From the NCBI GenBank assembly GCA_030263805.2, contig CP136010.1, positions 3,425,001 through 3,489,000 of the forward strand: a stretch of DNA of 64,000 nt. The letters run 5' to 3'. Origin of the DNA: Pseudomonas sp. FeN3W. GTDB taxonomy: Bacteria; Pseudomonadota; Gammaproteobacteria; Pseudomonadales; Pseudomonadaceae. The notes under the pieces are model-generated. The model worked only from the letters and a program-made list of their open reading frames with translations. It searched no databases and was not told the DNA's origin. Position 1 is the stretch's first letter. Each line of letters begins with the position of its first letter. The position numbers and the translations under genes are program-made. This document shows, in pieces, positions 8,905 to 17,268 of this stretch.

Positions 8905-8932
8905 AAAAAACCCGGCTTCGGCCGGGTTTTTT
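8905..8932 (+). terminator. Rho-independent terminator of the DUF4214 gene
   Basis: An ideal intrinsic terminator: AAAAAACCCGGC, loop TTCG, GCCGGGTTTTTT, 36 bases after the stop codon. A smaller GCTGGCC/GGTCAGC hairpin precedes it at about 8877-8895. It makes the DUF4214 gene a single transcription unit. Confidence 0.93.
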
Positions 8933-9048
8933 CTTTATAAATACTGGCGACACTCGCTCAAGCCAGCTATGGCATGCGACTAAAGACATTCCGCACACAG
9001 CGCTGTAGCATCCGCGACTTTCGTGCCATCTCCGAGAGGTTATTACCC

Positions 9049-10668
9049 GTGCCCGCAGTTTCCTTACGGCCAACCGGCCCTGTCGGCCTGGTAGTGGCCC
9101 TAACCTTGGGTATCGGCTTTGTCGCGGTGACCTTCGGCCTGTCTTTCGTGCTGGGGGTGTCCGGCTTCTGGCAGACCGATGTCGATGACGTGACCCAGTA
9201 TGTCGCGGGGTTCAACCATTATTTCGCAGCGCCCTGGCAGTTTCCGCTGCTGGCGTTCGACAGCCTCAATTACCCGCAGGGCACGCGCGCGACCTTCGTC
9301 GATGCGATTCCGCTGTATGCCTTGCTGCTCAAGGCCTTGCTGCCGGCCAGCCTGGCGCCGTTGAACCCCTATGGGGTATGGGTCGCGCTGTGCTTTATCC
9401 TGCAGCCGGTGGGTGCCTGGTGGATCGTCCGGGAGCTGCGCATCAACTCCTGGACGCTGCTTATCGGCCTGGCGCTGGTGCTGCTGGTTTCGCCGGCACT
9501 GATGGCGCGTATCGGCCATATATCGCTGATGTCGCACTGGATTCTGCTGTTCGCCCTGGCCTTGTACGTTCGCGGCTTGCGCCTGGCGGCGTTGCCCGTT
9601 GGCGGCTGGGCCGTGCTGCTGCTGGCCGCGTTCTATATCAACATCTATCTGTTTGTGATGGCCGCCGGCATATACCTGGCCGGGGCGCTGGCGGTGGGGG
9701 TCTACCGGCACTGGCGCAGCCTGCTGTTTTTTATGCTGCCGTTTGGGCTGCTGCTGGCCAGCCTGCTCGTGACCCTGCTGCCGATGCCGCTGGCCGAGGT
9801 GACCCGCGAGTGGGGCTTTGGCTATTACTCGATGAACCTGCTCTCGCCGCTGCTGGGCGGGCATTTCCTGCAGGTGCAGGCCGAGGCGGGGCCCGGCCAG
9901 TACGAGGGCTTCAATTACCTGGGGCTGGGGCTGCTGGTCGCTTTTGCCCTGGCCCTGGGGCTGTGCCGGCGCCACGACCGGGGCTTCTTCAGGCGCCACT
10001 GGCCGTTGACGCTGCTGATGCTGGGCTACAGCCTGTATGCGCTGTCCAATCAGGTCTATCTGGGCGGCACCGAGATTCTGGTGATCCGCTATCCGGAATT
10101 TCTGGGCGGGCTTACCGCGCAGTTTCGCGCCTCCGGGCGCTTCTTCTGGGCGGTGGGCTACTGTGTGGCGATCTTCTCGTTGCTGACCCTCTACCGCCGC
10201 CTGGGCCGTGTGGCCTTCACGGCGACCGCGGCCGTGCTGGTCGCACTGCAGCTGGCGGATCTGCGACCCCACTATCGATCGCTGAAGGATGAGATTTCCG
10301 TTCAGGCCTCTCCGAAGATGGATGCCTCGGCATGGGACGCGGTACTGGGTGCGAACGTTCGCAACCTGTACTTCTATCCGAAGTTCAAGTGCGGGCAGCA
10401 TCCGCCCCATGACAGTCTGCTACCGGTGATGAAGTATTCCGGCGAGCGGCAGCTGAAACTCAACACGGGCTATATTGCCCGCTACACCCCGCGCTGTGAC
10501 GATATTGCCGAGGAGATCAGCGGCTCGGCGCTGGAGGCTTCGGCCTTTATCTTCGTGCGCAAGGAGTTCGAAAGCCTCGCCAGGGTCGAAGCGCTGTTGC
10601 CAGCGGGTGCGGCGCTGGGCTGCCAGGCGCTGGACTTTGCTTATGTTTGTCTACAACCGACTGAGTGA
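9049..10668 (+). CDS. Polytopic membrane protein, DUF6311-like, GtrC-like partner
   Basis: About 539 residues with ten or more transmembrane helices and a C-terminal soluble domain (from about residue 400). It resembles the DUF6311/YfhO-like membrane glycosyltransferases. The acidic motif QTDVDDVTQY after the first helix is typical of GT-C enzymes, whose catalytic acidic residues lie in the first external loop. I prefer the GTG start at 9049, eight bases after GAGAGGT; ATG 8974 gives 564 residues but has no ribosome-binding site. The stop overlaps the region of the GT2 start, and GtrB- and GtrA-like genes follow, so it probably transfers the lipid-linked sugar on the periplasmic side. Acceptor unknown. 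Confidence 0.7.
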   Translation: MPAVSLRPTGPVGLVVALTLGIGFVAVTFGLSFVLGVSGFWQTDVDDVTQYVAGFNHYFAAPWQFPLLAFDSLNYPQGTRATFVDAIPLYALLLKALLPASLAPLNPYGVWVALCFILQPVGAWWIVRELRINSWTLLIGLALVLLVSPALMARIGHISLMSHWILLFALALYVRGLRLAALPVGGWAVLLLAAFYINIYLFVMAAGIYLAGALAVGVYRHWRSLLFFMLPFGLLLASLLVTLLPMPLAEVTREWGFGYYSMNLLSPLLGGHFLQVQAEAGPGQYEGFNYLGLGLLVAFALALGLCRRHDRGFFRRHWPLTLLMLGYSLYALSNQVYLGGTEILVIRYPEFLGGLTAQFRASGRFFWAVGYCVAIFSLLTLYRRLGRVAFTATAAVLVALQLADLRPHYRSLKDEISVQASPKMDASAWDAVLGANVRNLYFYPKFKCGQHPPHDSLLPVMKYSGERQLKLNTGYIARYTPRCDDIAEEISGSALEASAFIFVRKEFESLARVEALLPAGAALGCQALDFAYVCLQPTE

Positions 10669-10673
10669 CTGGG

Positions 10674-11615
10674 ATGGTTCAGAAGAAGAAAATCACGCTT
10701 GTCGCACCCTTCTATAACGAGGAGGCGGGCGTGGTCCGGTTCTTCGAGCGTATCGACACAGCGCTCGCGCCGATCCGTGATCACTATGACCTGGAGGTTG
10801 TGTGCGTCAACGATGGCAGCCGCGACCGCACGCTGGAGATGCTGAAGCAGGCGCGAGAGGGGCGCAGCTATATCCGTATCGTCGATTTCTCGCGCAACTT
10901 CGGCAAGGAGGCCGCCATCACTGCCGGGTTGGATTTCGCTACTGGCGATGCCGTGGTGCCAATCGATTCGGATTTGCAGCACCCGCCCGAACTGGTGCTG
11001 AAAATGATCGACGAATGGGAGGCTGGTTATGAGGTGGTCCTGGCGCGCCGGGTAGACCGCAATACCGATCGGGCAATTCAGAAGGTCAGCGCGCGGGCGT
11101 TCTATGCCGTCAGCCGGAGTATTTCCCATATCGAGATTCCGGCGGACGTGGGTGACTTTCGTCTTATGGATCGCAAGGTGGTCGAGGCGATCAGGTCGCT
11201 GCGCGAGAACTCCCGCTTCATGAAGGGGATCTTTGCCTGGGTTGGCTTCAAAAGTACCGTTGTCGATTATCAGGTAGAGCCGCGCGAGCATGGCAAGTCG
11301 AGCTTCAATACCTGGAAGTTGTGGAATTTTGCCCTGGAGGGCATTACCAGTTTCAGCACTGTGCCGCTGCGCATCTGGACTTACATCGGCGGATTCGTCT
11401 CGCTGCTGGCCTTCGTGTATGCCCTGTACCTGATCATCAAGACGTTGATCTATGGGGGCGATACGCCCGGTTATGCCTCGCTGATGGTCGTCATGCTGTT
11501 TACGGCCGGGGTACAGCTGATCGGAATCGGTGTGCTCGGCGAATATATCGGGAGGGTCTTTTCCGAGGTCAAAAGGCGGCCTTCCTATATCGTCCGGGAG
11601 GTCATCGACGAGTGA
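10674..11615 (+). CDS. GtrB-type GT2 glycosyltransferase (polyprenyl-phosphate sugar transferase)
   Basis: Cytoplasmic GT2 domain followed by two transmembrane helices, the layout of GtrB/ArnC/DPM1-like enzymes that load a nucleotide sugar onto undecaprenyl phosphate. It shows APFYNEE (11-17), VNDGSRDRT (45-53) and the metal-binding DSDLQHPPE (98-106). The membrane helices span about 237-262 and 270-295, and a basic tail ends in KRRPSYIVREV. I chose ATG 10674; GTG 10665 overlaps the upstream stop and is possible. The last four bases overlap the GtrA-like gene (GTGA). With the upstream polytopic protein this forms a three-component glycan-modification module; the sugar cannot be read from sequence. 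Confidence 0.88.
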   Translation: MVQKKKITLVAPFYNEEAGVVRFFERIDTALAPIRDHYDLEVVCVNDGSRDRTLEMLKQAREGRSYIRIVDFSRNFGKEAAITAGLDFATGDAVVPIDSDLQHPPELVLKMIDEWEAGYEVVLARRVDRNTDRAIQKVSARAFYAVSRSISHIEIPADVGDFRLMDRKVVEAIRSLRENSRFMKGIFAWVGFKSTVVDYQVEPREHGKSSFNTWKLWNFALEGITSFSTVPLRIWTYIGGFVSLLAFVYALYLIIKTLIYGGDTPGYASLMVVMLFTAGVQLIGIGVLGEYIGRVFSEVKRRPSYIVREVIDE

Positions 11616-12022
11616 TACGCGCACTCTTTGCACGTCATGCCCAGCTCATGTGTTTTGCGCTGATAGGGGTAGCCAATACCCTGGTTCACGGGGCTATTCT
11701 GGTCGTGGCGGTCGAATGGGTAGCGTTGGGCGTGACGGTTGCGCATCTGCTGGCTTTCTGTGTTGCCAATATCTTTTCTTATCTGATGAACAGTTGGCTG
11801 ACCTTCAAGGCGGCGCTCTCGCCAGGCCGTTATGCGCGGTTCTTCCTGGCCTCGCTGCTGTCGCTGGGGCTTACGTTGCTGCTGGCCTGGATGTCAGAAC
11901 TCTACGGGCTGCATTATCTGCTGGGCTTTATATTGATCGTGGTGGTGGTGCCGTTGTTGAGCTTCGCCGTTATGAAGTTCTGGACCTTCGCCCATGTGGG
12001 TGAGGCGCGCTCATTGCGTTGA
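11612..12022 (+). CDS. GtrA-family flippase-like membrane protein
   Basis: 136 residues, four predicted transmembrane helices, with family motifs FALIGVANTLVH near the N-terminus, CVANIFSYLMNSWLTFK in the middle and the C-terminal FAVMKFWTF. GtrA proteins are thought to flip undecaprenyl-phosphate-linked sugars to the periplasm for a dedicated glycosyltransferase. The GTG start at 11612 forms a GTGA overlap with the GT2 stop, so the pair is translationally coupled. The open frame extends upstream to 11321, but that part is out-of-frame overlap with the GT2 gene. It closes the accessory operon; REP elements follow. Confidence 0.88.
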   Translation: MIRALFARHAQLMCFALIGVANTLVHGAILVVAVEWVALGVTVAHLLAFCVANIFSYLMNSWLTFKAALSPGRYARFFLASLLSLGLTLLLAWMSELYGLHYLLGFILIVVVVPLLSFAVMKFWTFAHVGEARSLR

Positions 12023-12043
12023 GGCGGGCGCGCTGGCGTGTTT

Positions 12044-12236
12044 CGCAGGCATGGCCCGCTCCTACGTGGTGTGGGGCTCGGATTGTAGTGCCGGCCGCTG
12101 GCCGCGGCTGGTGGCTTTTGTGGGAACGGGCCATGCCCGTGAATGGCGCCACGCCGATGTGTGATTTTTTCGCGGGCATGGCCCGCTCCTACCAGGGCGA
12201 GCCTCGGCTTTATAGGAGCGGGCCGCCCGCGAACAC
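12044..12236. repeat. Cluster of four REP-like palindromes in alternating orientation
   Basis: Copies at 12044-12066 (GCAGGCATGGCCCGCTCCTA), 12122-12143 (opposite sense), 12171-12191 (CGCGGGCATGGCCCGCTCCT) and 12213-12236 (opposite sense). Each is an imperfect palindrome around GGGCATGGCCC, and consecutive copies alternate, giving two head-to-head pairs. They fill the gap between the convergent gtrA-like gene and the O-antigen operon, where transcript stabilisation or termination is the usual role. A diverged pair lies at 5571-5632. Confidence 0.78.
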
Positions 12237-12256
12237 GGCCATGCGGTGGTTGGTGG

Positions 12257-15200
12257 TTACTGTGCCTTGAAGGCTTCTGTATCTTCAGCCGTTGCCGCGA
12301 GCAACTGCTGCTGGAGCCGCTGCGCGCTGGCCGCCCAGGTAAGCCAGGGCATGGCGTCTGAACGGGGGTGTTTGTTCTCCTGATAAAGCGCTATCCAGTC
12401 CTTGAGCGAAGCGGCCAGGCGCGCCGGGTCTCCATGCTGAAAGTAATAGGCGTGTTCACCGGCGACCTCGCGGAACACGGGGATATCGCGCGCGAAGATC
12501 GGCAACCGGTGCTGGGCGGCTTCGATCAGTGGCAGGCCGAAGCCTTCGCCAAATGAGGCTGCGATCAGGCAGGCGCTGTTGGCGTAGAGCTTTTCGAGAT
12601 ATTCGTCGCTGGCATTTTCGAGCCAGACAAGCCGCTTGCCCCGTTCCGGGTGTTCACGTAGAGCCTTGACCGTTTCAGGAATGTTTCGGCGTACGGCGTC
12701 AGGCAGGCCTTTCCAGCCTTCCTTGCCGACGATCACCAGATTGGCTTCGACCCCCTGTTGCCAGAGCGCGCTGAAGGCCTGGAGAACCTGCAGGTGGCCC
12801 TTGCGTGGTTCGATGGTTCCCACAAGCAGGAAGCTTGGGCATGTGCGGAGTTTTTCCAGGGTCCGTGCGGCATCATCAGGCAGGCCGCCGGAAGGTGCGG
12901 AATTGCCTAGATCTGCCCCATGGTGCGACCAGCCGATGTAAAACGACTTTTGCCGTTTGCTCTGGCTGGCGGGCTGTTCTTTCATCCAGGCGGCATAGTC
13001 ATCGGCAACCTGCCTGGTCACGCCGATGATGCCGTCAAGTTGCGCGGTGCTCTGCAGCCATTCGGTAAACCCCTGGGTTGCGCCATCCGGAAACACCTCG
13101 GGCATTCTCACTGGCAGCAGGTCGTGAACCATGAAAAAGGTCCGGACGCCCTGGGCGCGGAGCCTGCTGAACAACCCCGAGCGTTGCGCCTGGGTCAGGA
13201 CCGTGCCGGATACATCCAGCCCCAGCACGATGTCGCCACTATAGGGCGATACTTTCTCTTCGTTCAGTGCGCTTGAAGGGCAACCAAGCAGCTGCAGGGT
13301 GTAGTGGCTGGCATGGCGATAATGCCAGTTGCCGCCTGTTTCACTGAGATAGACGGGCTCGATGCGGTAGCCAGCTGGGGGGGATTCGAGCAAGGCAAGC
13401 AACAAGGCCCGTGCGACCCGTTCGATGCCGGTGTTGAGGCCGTTGCTGCAGGTGGCGGTTATGTCGAGGTATAGGCGTTTGGCCGAGCGTGGCAGTGGCA
13501 GTGATGTGTCGATGGCCGTTGCCAGCTGCAGCAGGTCCGTGTCTGTCAGTGACGAGCCGCAAGTCGCAGCAATCGCGTCTGCCAGGCCGGGCGCCGTGGG
13601 TGTTGTGTTGAGATGGAAGCGCTCGATGGCATCCTTATAGCGCAAGGCACATTCGGCGGGTGAGTGGTGCTCGGCAATGATTTGTTGGGCCCGTTGGCCT
13701 ATCGCGCTGCGCCTGTCGGCGGCTTGCCACAGTGTTTCTAGCGCCTCCACAAGCGCGCAATCCTGGTATTCATCAGGCAGCATCCAGACGGCCGCTGGGT
13801 CGAGTTCAGCCATGGAGCCATTGGCGTTGGTGATGACGGGTAGTGCATGGTTCATGCAGTCCAGCACGGCTGCTGACGTTTCGCCGCGTGAGCGGGTGCG
13901 CAACTGGACTGCCATGTCCGCTGCTGCCAGATAGTGCTGGAACAATTCGGGCGCTGCGAAGCCGGTGATACGCACGCGGTCTTCAAGGCCGTAAGATCGG
14001 ATAGTTTCCAGCAGCTGGAAGCCGTAGTCGCCGCTGTGGTTCTCGCCAACGAAAATCAGGGTGCAGCGCTTGTCTTCGGATAGCTTGCTGGCGATCCAGG
14101 CCTGCAGCAGCCGGTGGTTGAGCTTGGTTGGATCGAGAAAGCCGAAACTGCAGATGACGAAGCTGTCCGGCGCGATGTTGAGGTGGCGGCGCGCCATCGT
14201 TCTGTCGATGCTTTCTGCAGGGCAGCGCAGGAGCGGGATGACTTCGCACGCCTCGGGAAGGCGTCCAGCGTACCAGTGTTCGGCGAGCTTTCTGGAATAC
14301 TCGGAGTGGACTATTACCCCTTGCGCGTAGCGCAGGATGTCGATATTGGCCGGGTATTCATACTTCGCCGCTTGTGGATTGAGGAAGCGCTCACGTACCG
14401 CCAGGTAGCCATGCGACTCGAAGAGCGCTTCCGTCCATGCGCGGCCTGCGCCGGCAGTATCTTCCAGCCAGGCCAGCAAGCCGCTCAGGTAAAAGTCGTG
14501 CAGGACAACGGTCCCCGGTATGTCCCGTAGCAGCTTCAGCATGTGTTTGTGGAAGGGGGAATTACCCATCTGGTAGATCACGCGATCCATTTCATGGGAG
14601 TGCGCGCGCAACCAGTCTATATCGCGCACGTTGTAGCTCGTGCTGGGGGCCTGTTTTCCCATCTCGTCGGGACAGACAATGACCTCAATGCTGTAGTGCT
14701 GCGCCAGTGCTGGCAGCAATTGTTCGCTGTAGTCGGCGATACCGCTGCGCTCGGGAGGCAAGGGAGATACGAACGCTAGCCTGGGTTTTTGAGTGGCGGG
14801 GGAGGCGGTGACGTGCTTGCTTGTATGCAGTGCATGCCAGGCTTGAAATGCTCGCCGCGCGGTTTCATCCCAGGAAAAACGTTTTGCTTGCTGCAGGCCG
14901 TGCTGGCGCAGTTCGGCGGTAAAGCTCGCGTCTCCGAGGGCTCTGGACATTGTTGCTGTGATGGCGTTCGTATCGGTGGGATCGAACAGTGCCGAGGGCA
15001 GTCCAATGACTTCGGGTAGGCTGGTTGTGCCTGCGCCAATCACGGCAGCCCCGCATGCCATGGCTTCAAGCGCTGGCAAACCGAAGCCCTCATGCCACGA
15101 GGGAAATACAAACAGCTTGCACAGGTTGTACAGCTGGATGAGTTCCACATCGGTTACATAGCCACTGAAACATAACTCACCGGGTTGCAGGCCTGCCTGG

Positions 15201-16039
15201 GCTGCCTCGCGCTGGAGGTTGGCGACACACCCTTCGGACATTTTTCCAGCGAGCAGCAGTTGATGCGTGGTGCGCTGTTCTGCAGGCAGGGCTGCGTAGG
15301 CCTGGAGCAGGCGGGGCAGGTTTTTGCGTTCGTCACTTCCGCCGGTATACAAGAGGAACGGGCGGCTCAGGCCTAGTCGTTGCTTAAGGTGATCGGCGCT
15401 TCCGTCATCAATGGAAAGAGGGCGAAAATCCGCTTCGATGGCGGTCGAAACATTGGTCACTCGCTCCGCTGGCGTTTCCAGGTGGCTCAAGGCTTCTTCC
15501 CTGGCGAAGTCTGAAATGGCCAGCAATGCTCCTGCCTGTTTCAGGTGGCTTATCTTGCGCTGGTAATAGCTGGCGTATTGGGGGCGCGGCTTAAGGTATT
15601 GGTCGGGGTTAAGCAGCGGGATCAGGTCGTAGAACGAGACGCTAGTGGCCGTCGTGCTGCTGAACTGTCCGATGCTGGTTACGGCATCGTCGATATAGCC
15701 CTCGAACAGGCTGCTGAGGTGAACAATGTCGGGTCGCAAGCTGGCGATGAATGCCTCGCGAATCAGCTCCGCCGCCTGGCGGCGGCCATCATTTTTTGGA
15801 TTGTCGGCGCTTACCGGGCCCGGCGCCCACCAGGTGAGGATATTGGCTTGCGGCAGCAGGCCAGTGAATGCGATGCGGATGGGCTCGATCGTTTCGTGGA
15901 ATAGGCCGTTGAGGATCAAAAATATTTCATGCTCGCCATGGTTGCGTGCGATCGCTTGGGCGAAAGACAGGGTGTAGCGACCGATTCCACGAAACCGGCT
16001 TTCCGTTTGCGCGCCCTGCATGTCAATCACAATACGCAT
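12257..16039 (-). CDS. Three-domain GT4 glycosyltransferase, O-polysaccharide polymerase
   Basis: 1260 residues with three tandem GT4/GT-B units. Unit 1 is at about 1-405 (starts RIVIDMQGAQ; EGFGLPALE at 317-325), unit 2 at about 419-810 (starts LAFVSPLPPERSGIADYSE; RGETSAAVLD at 719-727 is a degenerate catalytic motif), and unit 3 at about 853-1250 (RLYLDITAT; GTIEPRKG 1074-1081; EGFGLPLIE 1165-1173). Multi-domain GT4 proteins of this sort (such as WbdA of E. coli O8/O9a) build the repeating unit of ABC-exported O-antigens; P. aeruginosa uses separate WbpX, WbpY and WbpZ. Its ATG shares one base (TGATG) with the methyltransferase stop. It is last in the leftward rmd operon. Linkage specificity is unknown. 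Confidence 0.85.
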   Translation of the reverse strand: MRIVIDMQGAQTESRFRGIGRYTLSFAQAIARNHGEHEIFLILNGLFHETIEPIRIAFTGLLPQANILTWWAPGPVSADNPKNDGRRQAAELIREAFIASLRPDIVHLSSLFEGYIDDAVTSIGQFSSTTATSVSFYDLIPLLNPDQYLKPRPQYASYYQRKISHLKQAGALLAISDFAREEALSHLETPAERVTNVSTAIEADFRPLSIDDGSADHLKQRLGLSRPFLLYTGGSDERKNLPRLLQAYAALPAEQRTTHQLLLAGKMSEGCVANLQREAAQAGLQPGELCFSGYVTDVELIQLYNLCKLFVFPSWHEGFGLPALEAMACGAAVIGAGTTSLPEVIGLPSALFDPTDTNAITATMSRALGDASFTAELRQHGLQQAKRFSWDETARRAFQAWHALHTSKHVTASPATQKPRLAFVSPLPPERSGIADYSEQLLPALAQHYSIEVIVCPDEMGKQAPSTSYNVRDIDWLRAHSHEMDRVIYQMGNSPFHKHMLKLLRDIPGTVVLHDFYLSGLLAWLEDTAGAGRAWTEALFESHGYLAVRERFLNPQAAKYEYPANIDILRYAQGVIVHSEYSRKLAEHWYAGRLPEACEVIPLLRCPAESIDRTMARRHLNIAPDSFVICSFGFLDPTKLNHRLLQAWIASKLSEDKRCTLIFVGENHSGDYGFQLLETIRSYGLEDRVRITGFAAPELFQHYLAAADMAVQLRTRSRGETSAAVLDCMNHALPVITNANGSMAELDPAAVWMLPDEYQDCALVEALETLWQAADRRSAIGQRAQQIIAEHHSPAECALRYKDAIERFHLNTTPTAPGLADAIAATCGSSLTDTDLLQLATAIDTSLPLPRSAKRLYLDITATCSNGLNTGIERVARALLLALLESPPAGYRIEPVYLSETGGNWHYRHASHYTLQLLGCPSSALNEEKVSPYSGDIVLGLDVSGTVLTQAQRSGLFSRLRAQGVRTFFMVHDLLPVRMPEVFPDGATQGFTEWLQSTAQLDGIIGVTRQVADDYAAWMKEQPASQSKRQKSFYIGWSHHGADLGNSAPSGGLPDDAARTLEKLRTCPSFLLVGTIEPRKGHLQVLQAFSALWQQGVEANLVIVGKEGWKGLPDAVRRNIPETVKALREHPERGKRLVWLENASDEYLEKLYANSACLIAASFGEGFGLPLIEAAQHRLPIFARDIPVFREVAGEHAYYFQHGDPARLAASLKDWIALYQENKHPRSDAMPWLTWAASAQRLQQQLLAATAEDTEAFKAQ

Positions 16040-17268
16040 CAGTGGTCGCCCTTTCCTTTTTCAATACTGTTTTTCAATTCAAGGTAGATGTCGCGCGCGC
16101 GCGGTGTTAGTGCCTGAAGTGAGGCGGGATAGTCCGCCTTGTATATTCCCGAGTCTGGGCTAGCCCATCTCGCCACTCGCGATACGGCCTGGTGCAGACG
16201 AGGAAACCTGTGCAGGATGTGGCGCAAACTGCGCAGGAGTTCGGGATGCTTGTGGACCCGCTGAATGGCGGCAGTACGCAAAAGGTGCAGCAACCTTTTG
16301 ATGGGCACAACGTCGCCGGAGGCCAAGCGCTTAAGTAGGCGAATGGGCTTGGTGATTTTCCAGGAAGTGCTTTGGTGAATGGCTAAGACCTGCTGGTGCC
16401 GGTGTTGCGCTTCTTGATGCCAGTATTGAGCTGAAGCCTCAATTGCTTGTGTGCGTTGTGCCAGTCCAAGCGCTAACGCTTCAGCCCTGCGGGCGATGTC
16501 TTCAGCTTGCCTGATACTGGTCACTACTGCCGTATGGTAGCGACCGGCGAGTACATCGAGCCGCAGGCCGTATTCCTTACTGAAGGCTTCATCAAGCATC
16601 GACAGCGTTTCAACGGAAGCGGCCTTTTGCGCGATCACCGCATAGTCGGGACTTGCGCCTTCAAATACGTCGTTAAGTGTCGGAGATGCTTTGTTCGCAA
16701 GCTCCTTCGACTCTTGCAGGCGTACGACTTTGGAACGGGCAAAGCCATAGTGCTCTGGCAAAAACGATAATAATAGAGAGGGGAGTGGGCGCTGATGTGT
16801 AGGGTCCAGATAGAAGTTTCGTGTGGCGACCACGATATTCTCAGGATTAGGGGTCTCCATGATCAACAGGCCGCCAGGTTTCAAGACGCGGAGCGCTTCT
16901 GAAACAACAGTTTGTAGTTGATCGAAGCTGATATGTTCAACTACATGGAAAGCGCTGATTAGTGCCTGGCTTTCAGAAGGAAGTGTGCTCAAGTATGCGA
17001 CGGCATCCCCTTGTTTTGCTGGCAAACCATGGTCACGGCAGCCCGCCAGCATTCCGTCGTCAAGGTCCACGCCCAGAGGTTGCATGCCCATTTCAAGCAT
17101 CAACTCCAGCCACTCTCCACGACCACAACCGATATCGAATGTCTCAGAGGCCGGATAGAGCAAGGTAATTGGAGTAACGAATGGCAGATATTGCTTCCGC
17201 AGTTCTTTAATTTTGCTGCGCGAGGCGTAATAACGCTCTTCAAATGCGCGGTAGAAGCCATCGCTCAT
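16039..17268 (-). CDS. SAM methyltransferase with C-terminal helical tail, probable O-antigen chain terminator
   Basis: 409 residues. Class I methyltransferase: SAM-binding DIGCGRGEW at 45-53, acidic VDLD at 67-70, a FHVVEHI motif near 105-111 and LKPGGLLIMETPNPEN near 128-143. A helical, coiled-coil-prone stretch (about 240-300) and the STSWKITKPIRLLKRL motif often seen in surface-glycan enzymes follow. It lies between wzt and the multi-domain glycosyltransferase with 4- and 1-base overlaps. This position matches WbdD-type proteins, which methylate the non-reducing end and so set chain length; no kinase domain of the O9a WbdD kind is visible. The Wzt here has a long C-terminal domain, consistent with recognition of a capped chain. 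The capping role is inference. Confidence 0.8.
   Translation of the reverse strand: MSDGFYRAFEERYYASRSKIKELRKQYLPFVTPITLLYPASETFDIGCGRGEWLELMLEMGMQPLGVDLDDGMLAGCRDHGLPAKQGDAVAYLSTLPSESQALISAFHVVEHISFDQLQTVVSEALRVLKPGGLLIMETPNPENIVVATRNFYLDPTHQRPLPSLLLSFLPEHYGFARSKVVRLQESKELANKASPTLNDVFEGASPDYAVIAQKAASVETLSMLDEAFSKEYGLRLDVLAGRYHTAVVTSIRQAEDIARRAEALALGLAQRTQAIEASAQYWHQEAQHRHQQVLAIHQSTSWKITKPIRLLKRLASGDVVPIKRLLHLLRTAAIQRVHKHPELLRSLRHILHRFPRLHQAVSRVARWASPDSGIYKADYPASLQALTPRARDIYLELKNSIEKGKGDH

Noticed and set aside
12019..12270. Short protein genes in the REP cluster
   Set aside because: The frames simply translate the palindromic repeats, contain no recognisable domain and lack ribosome-binding sites.
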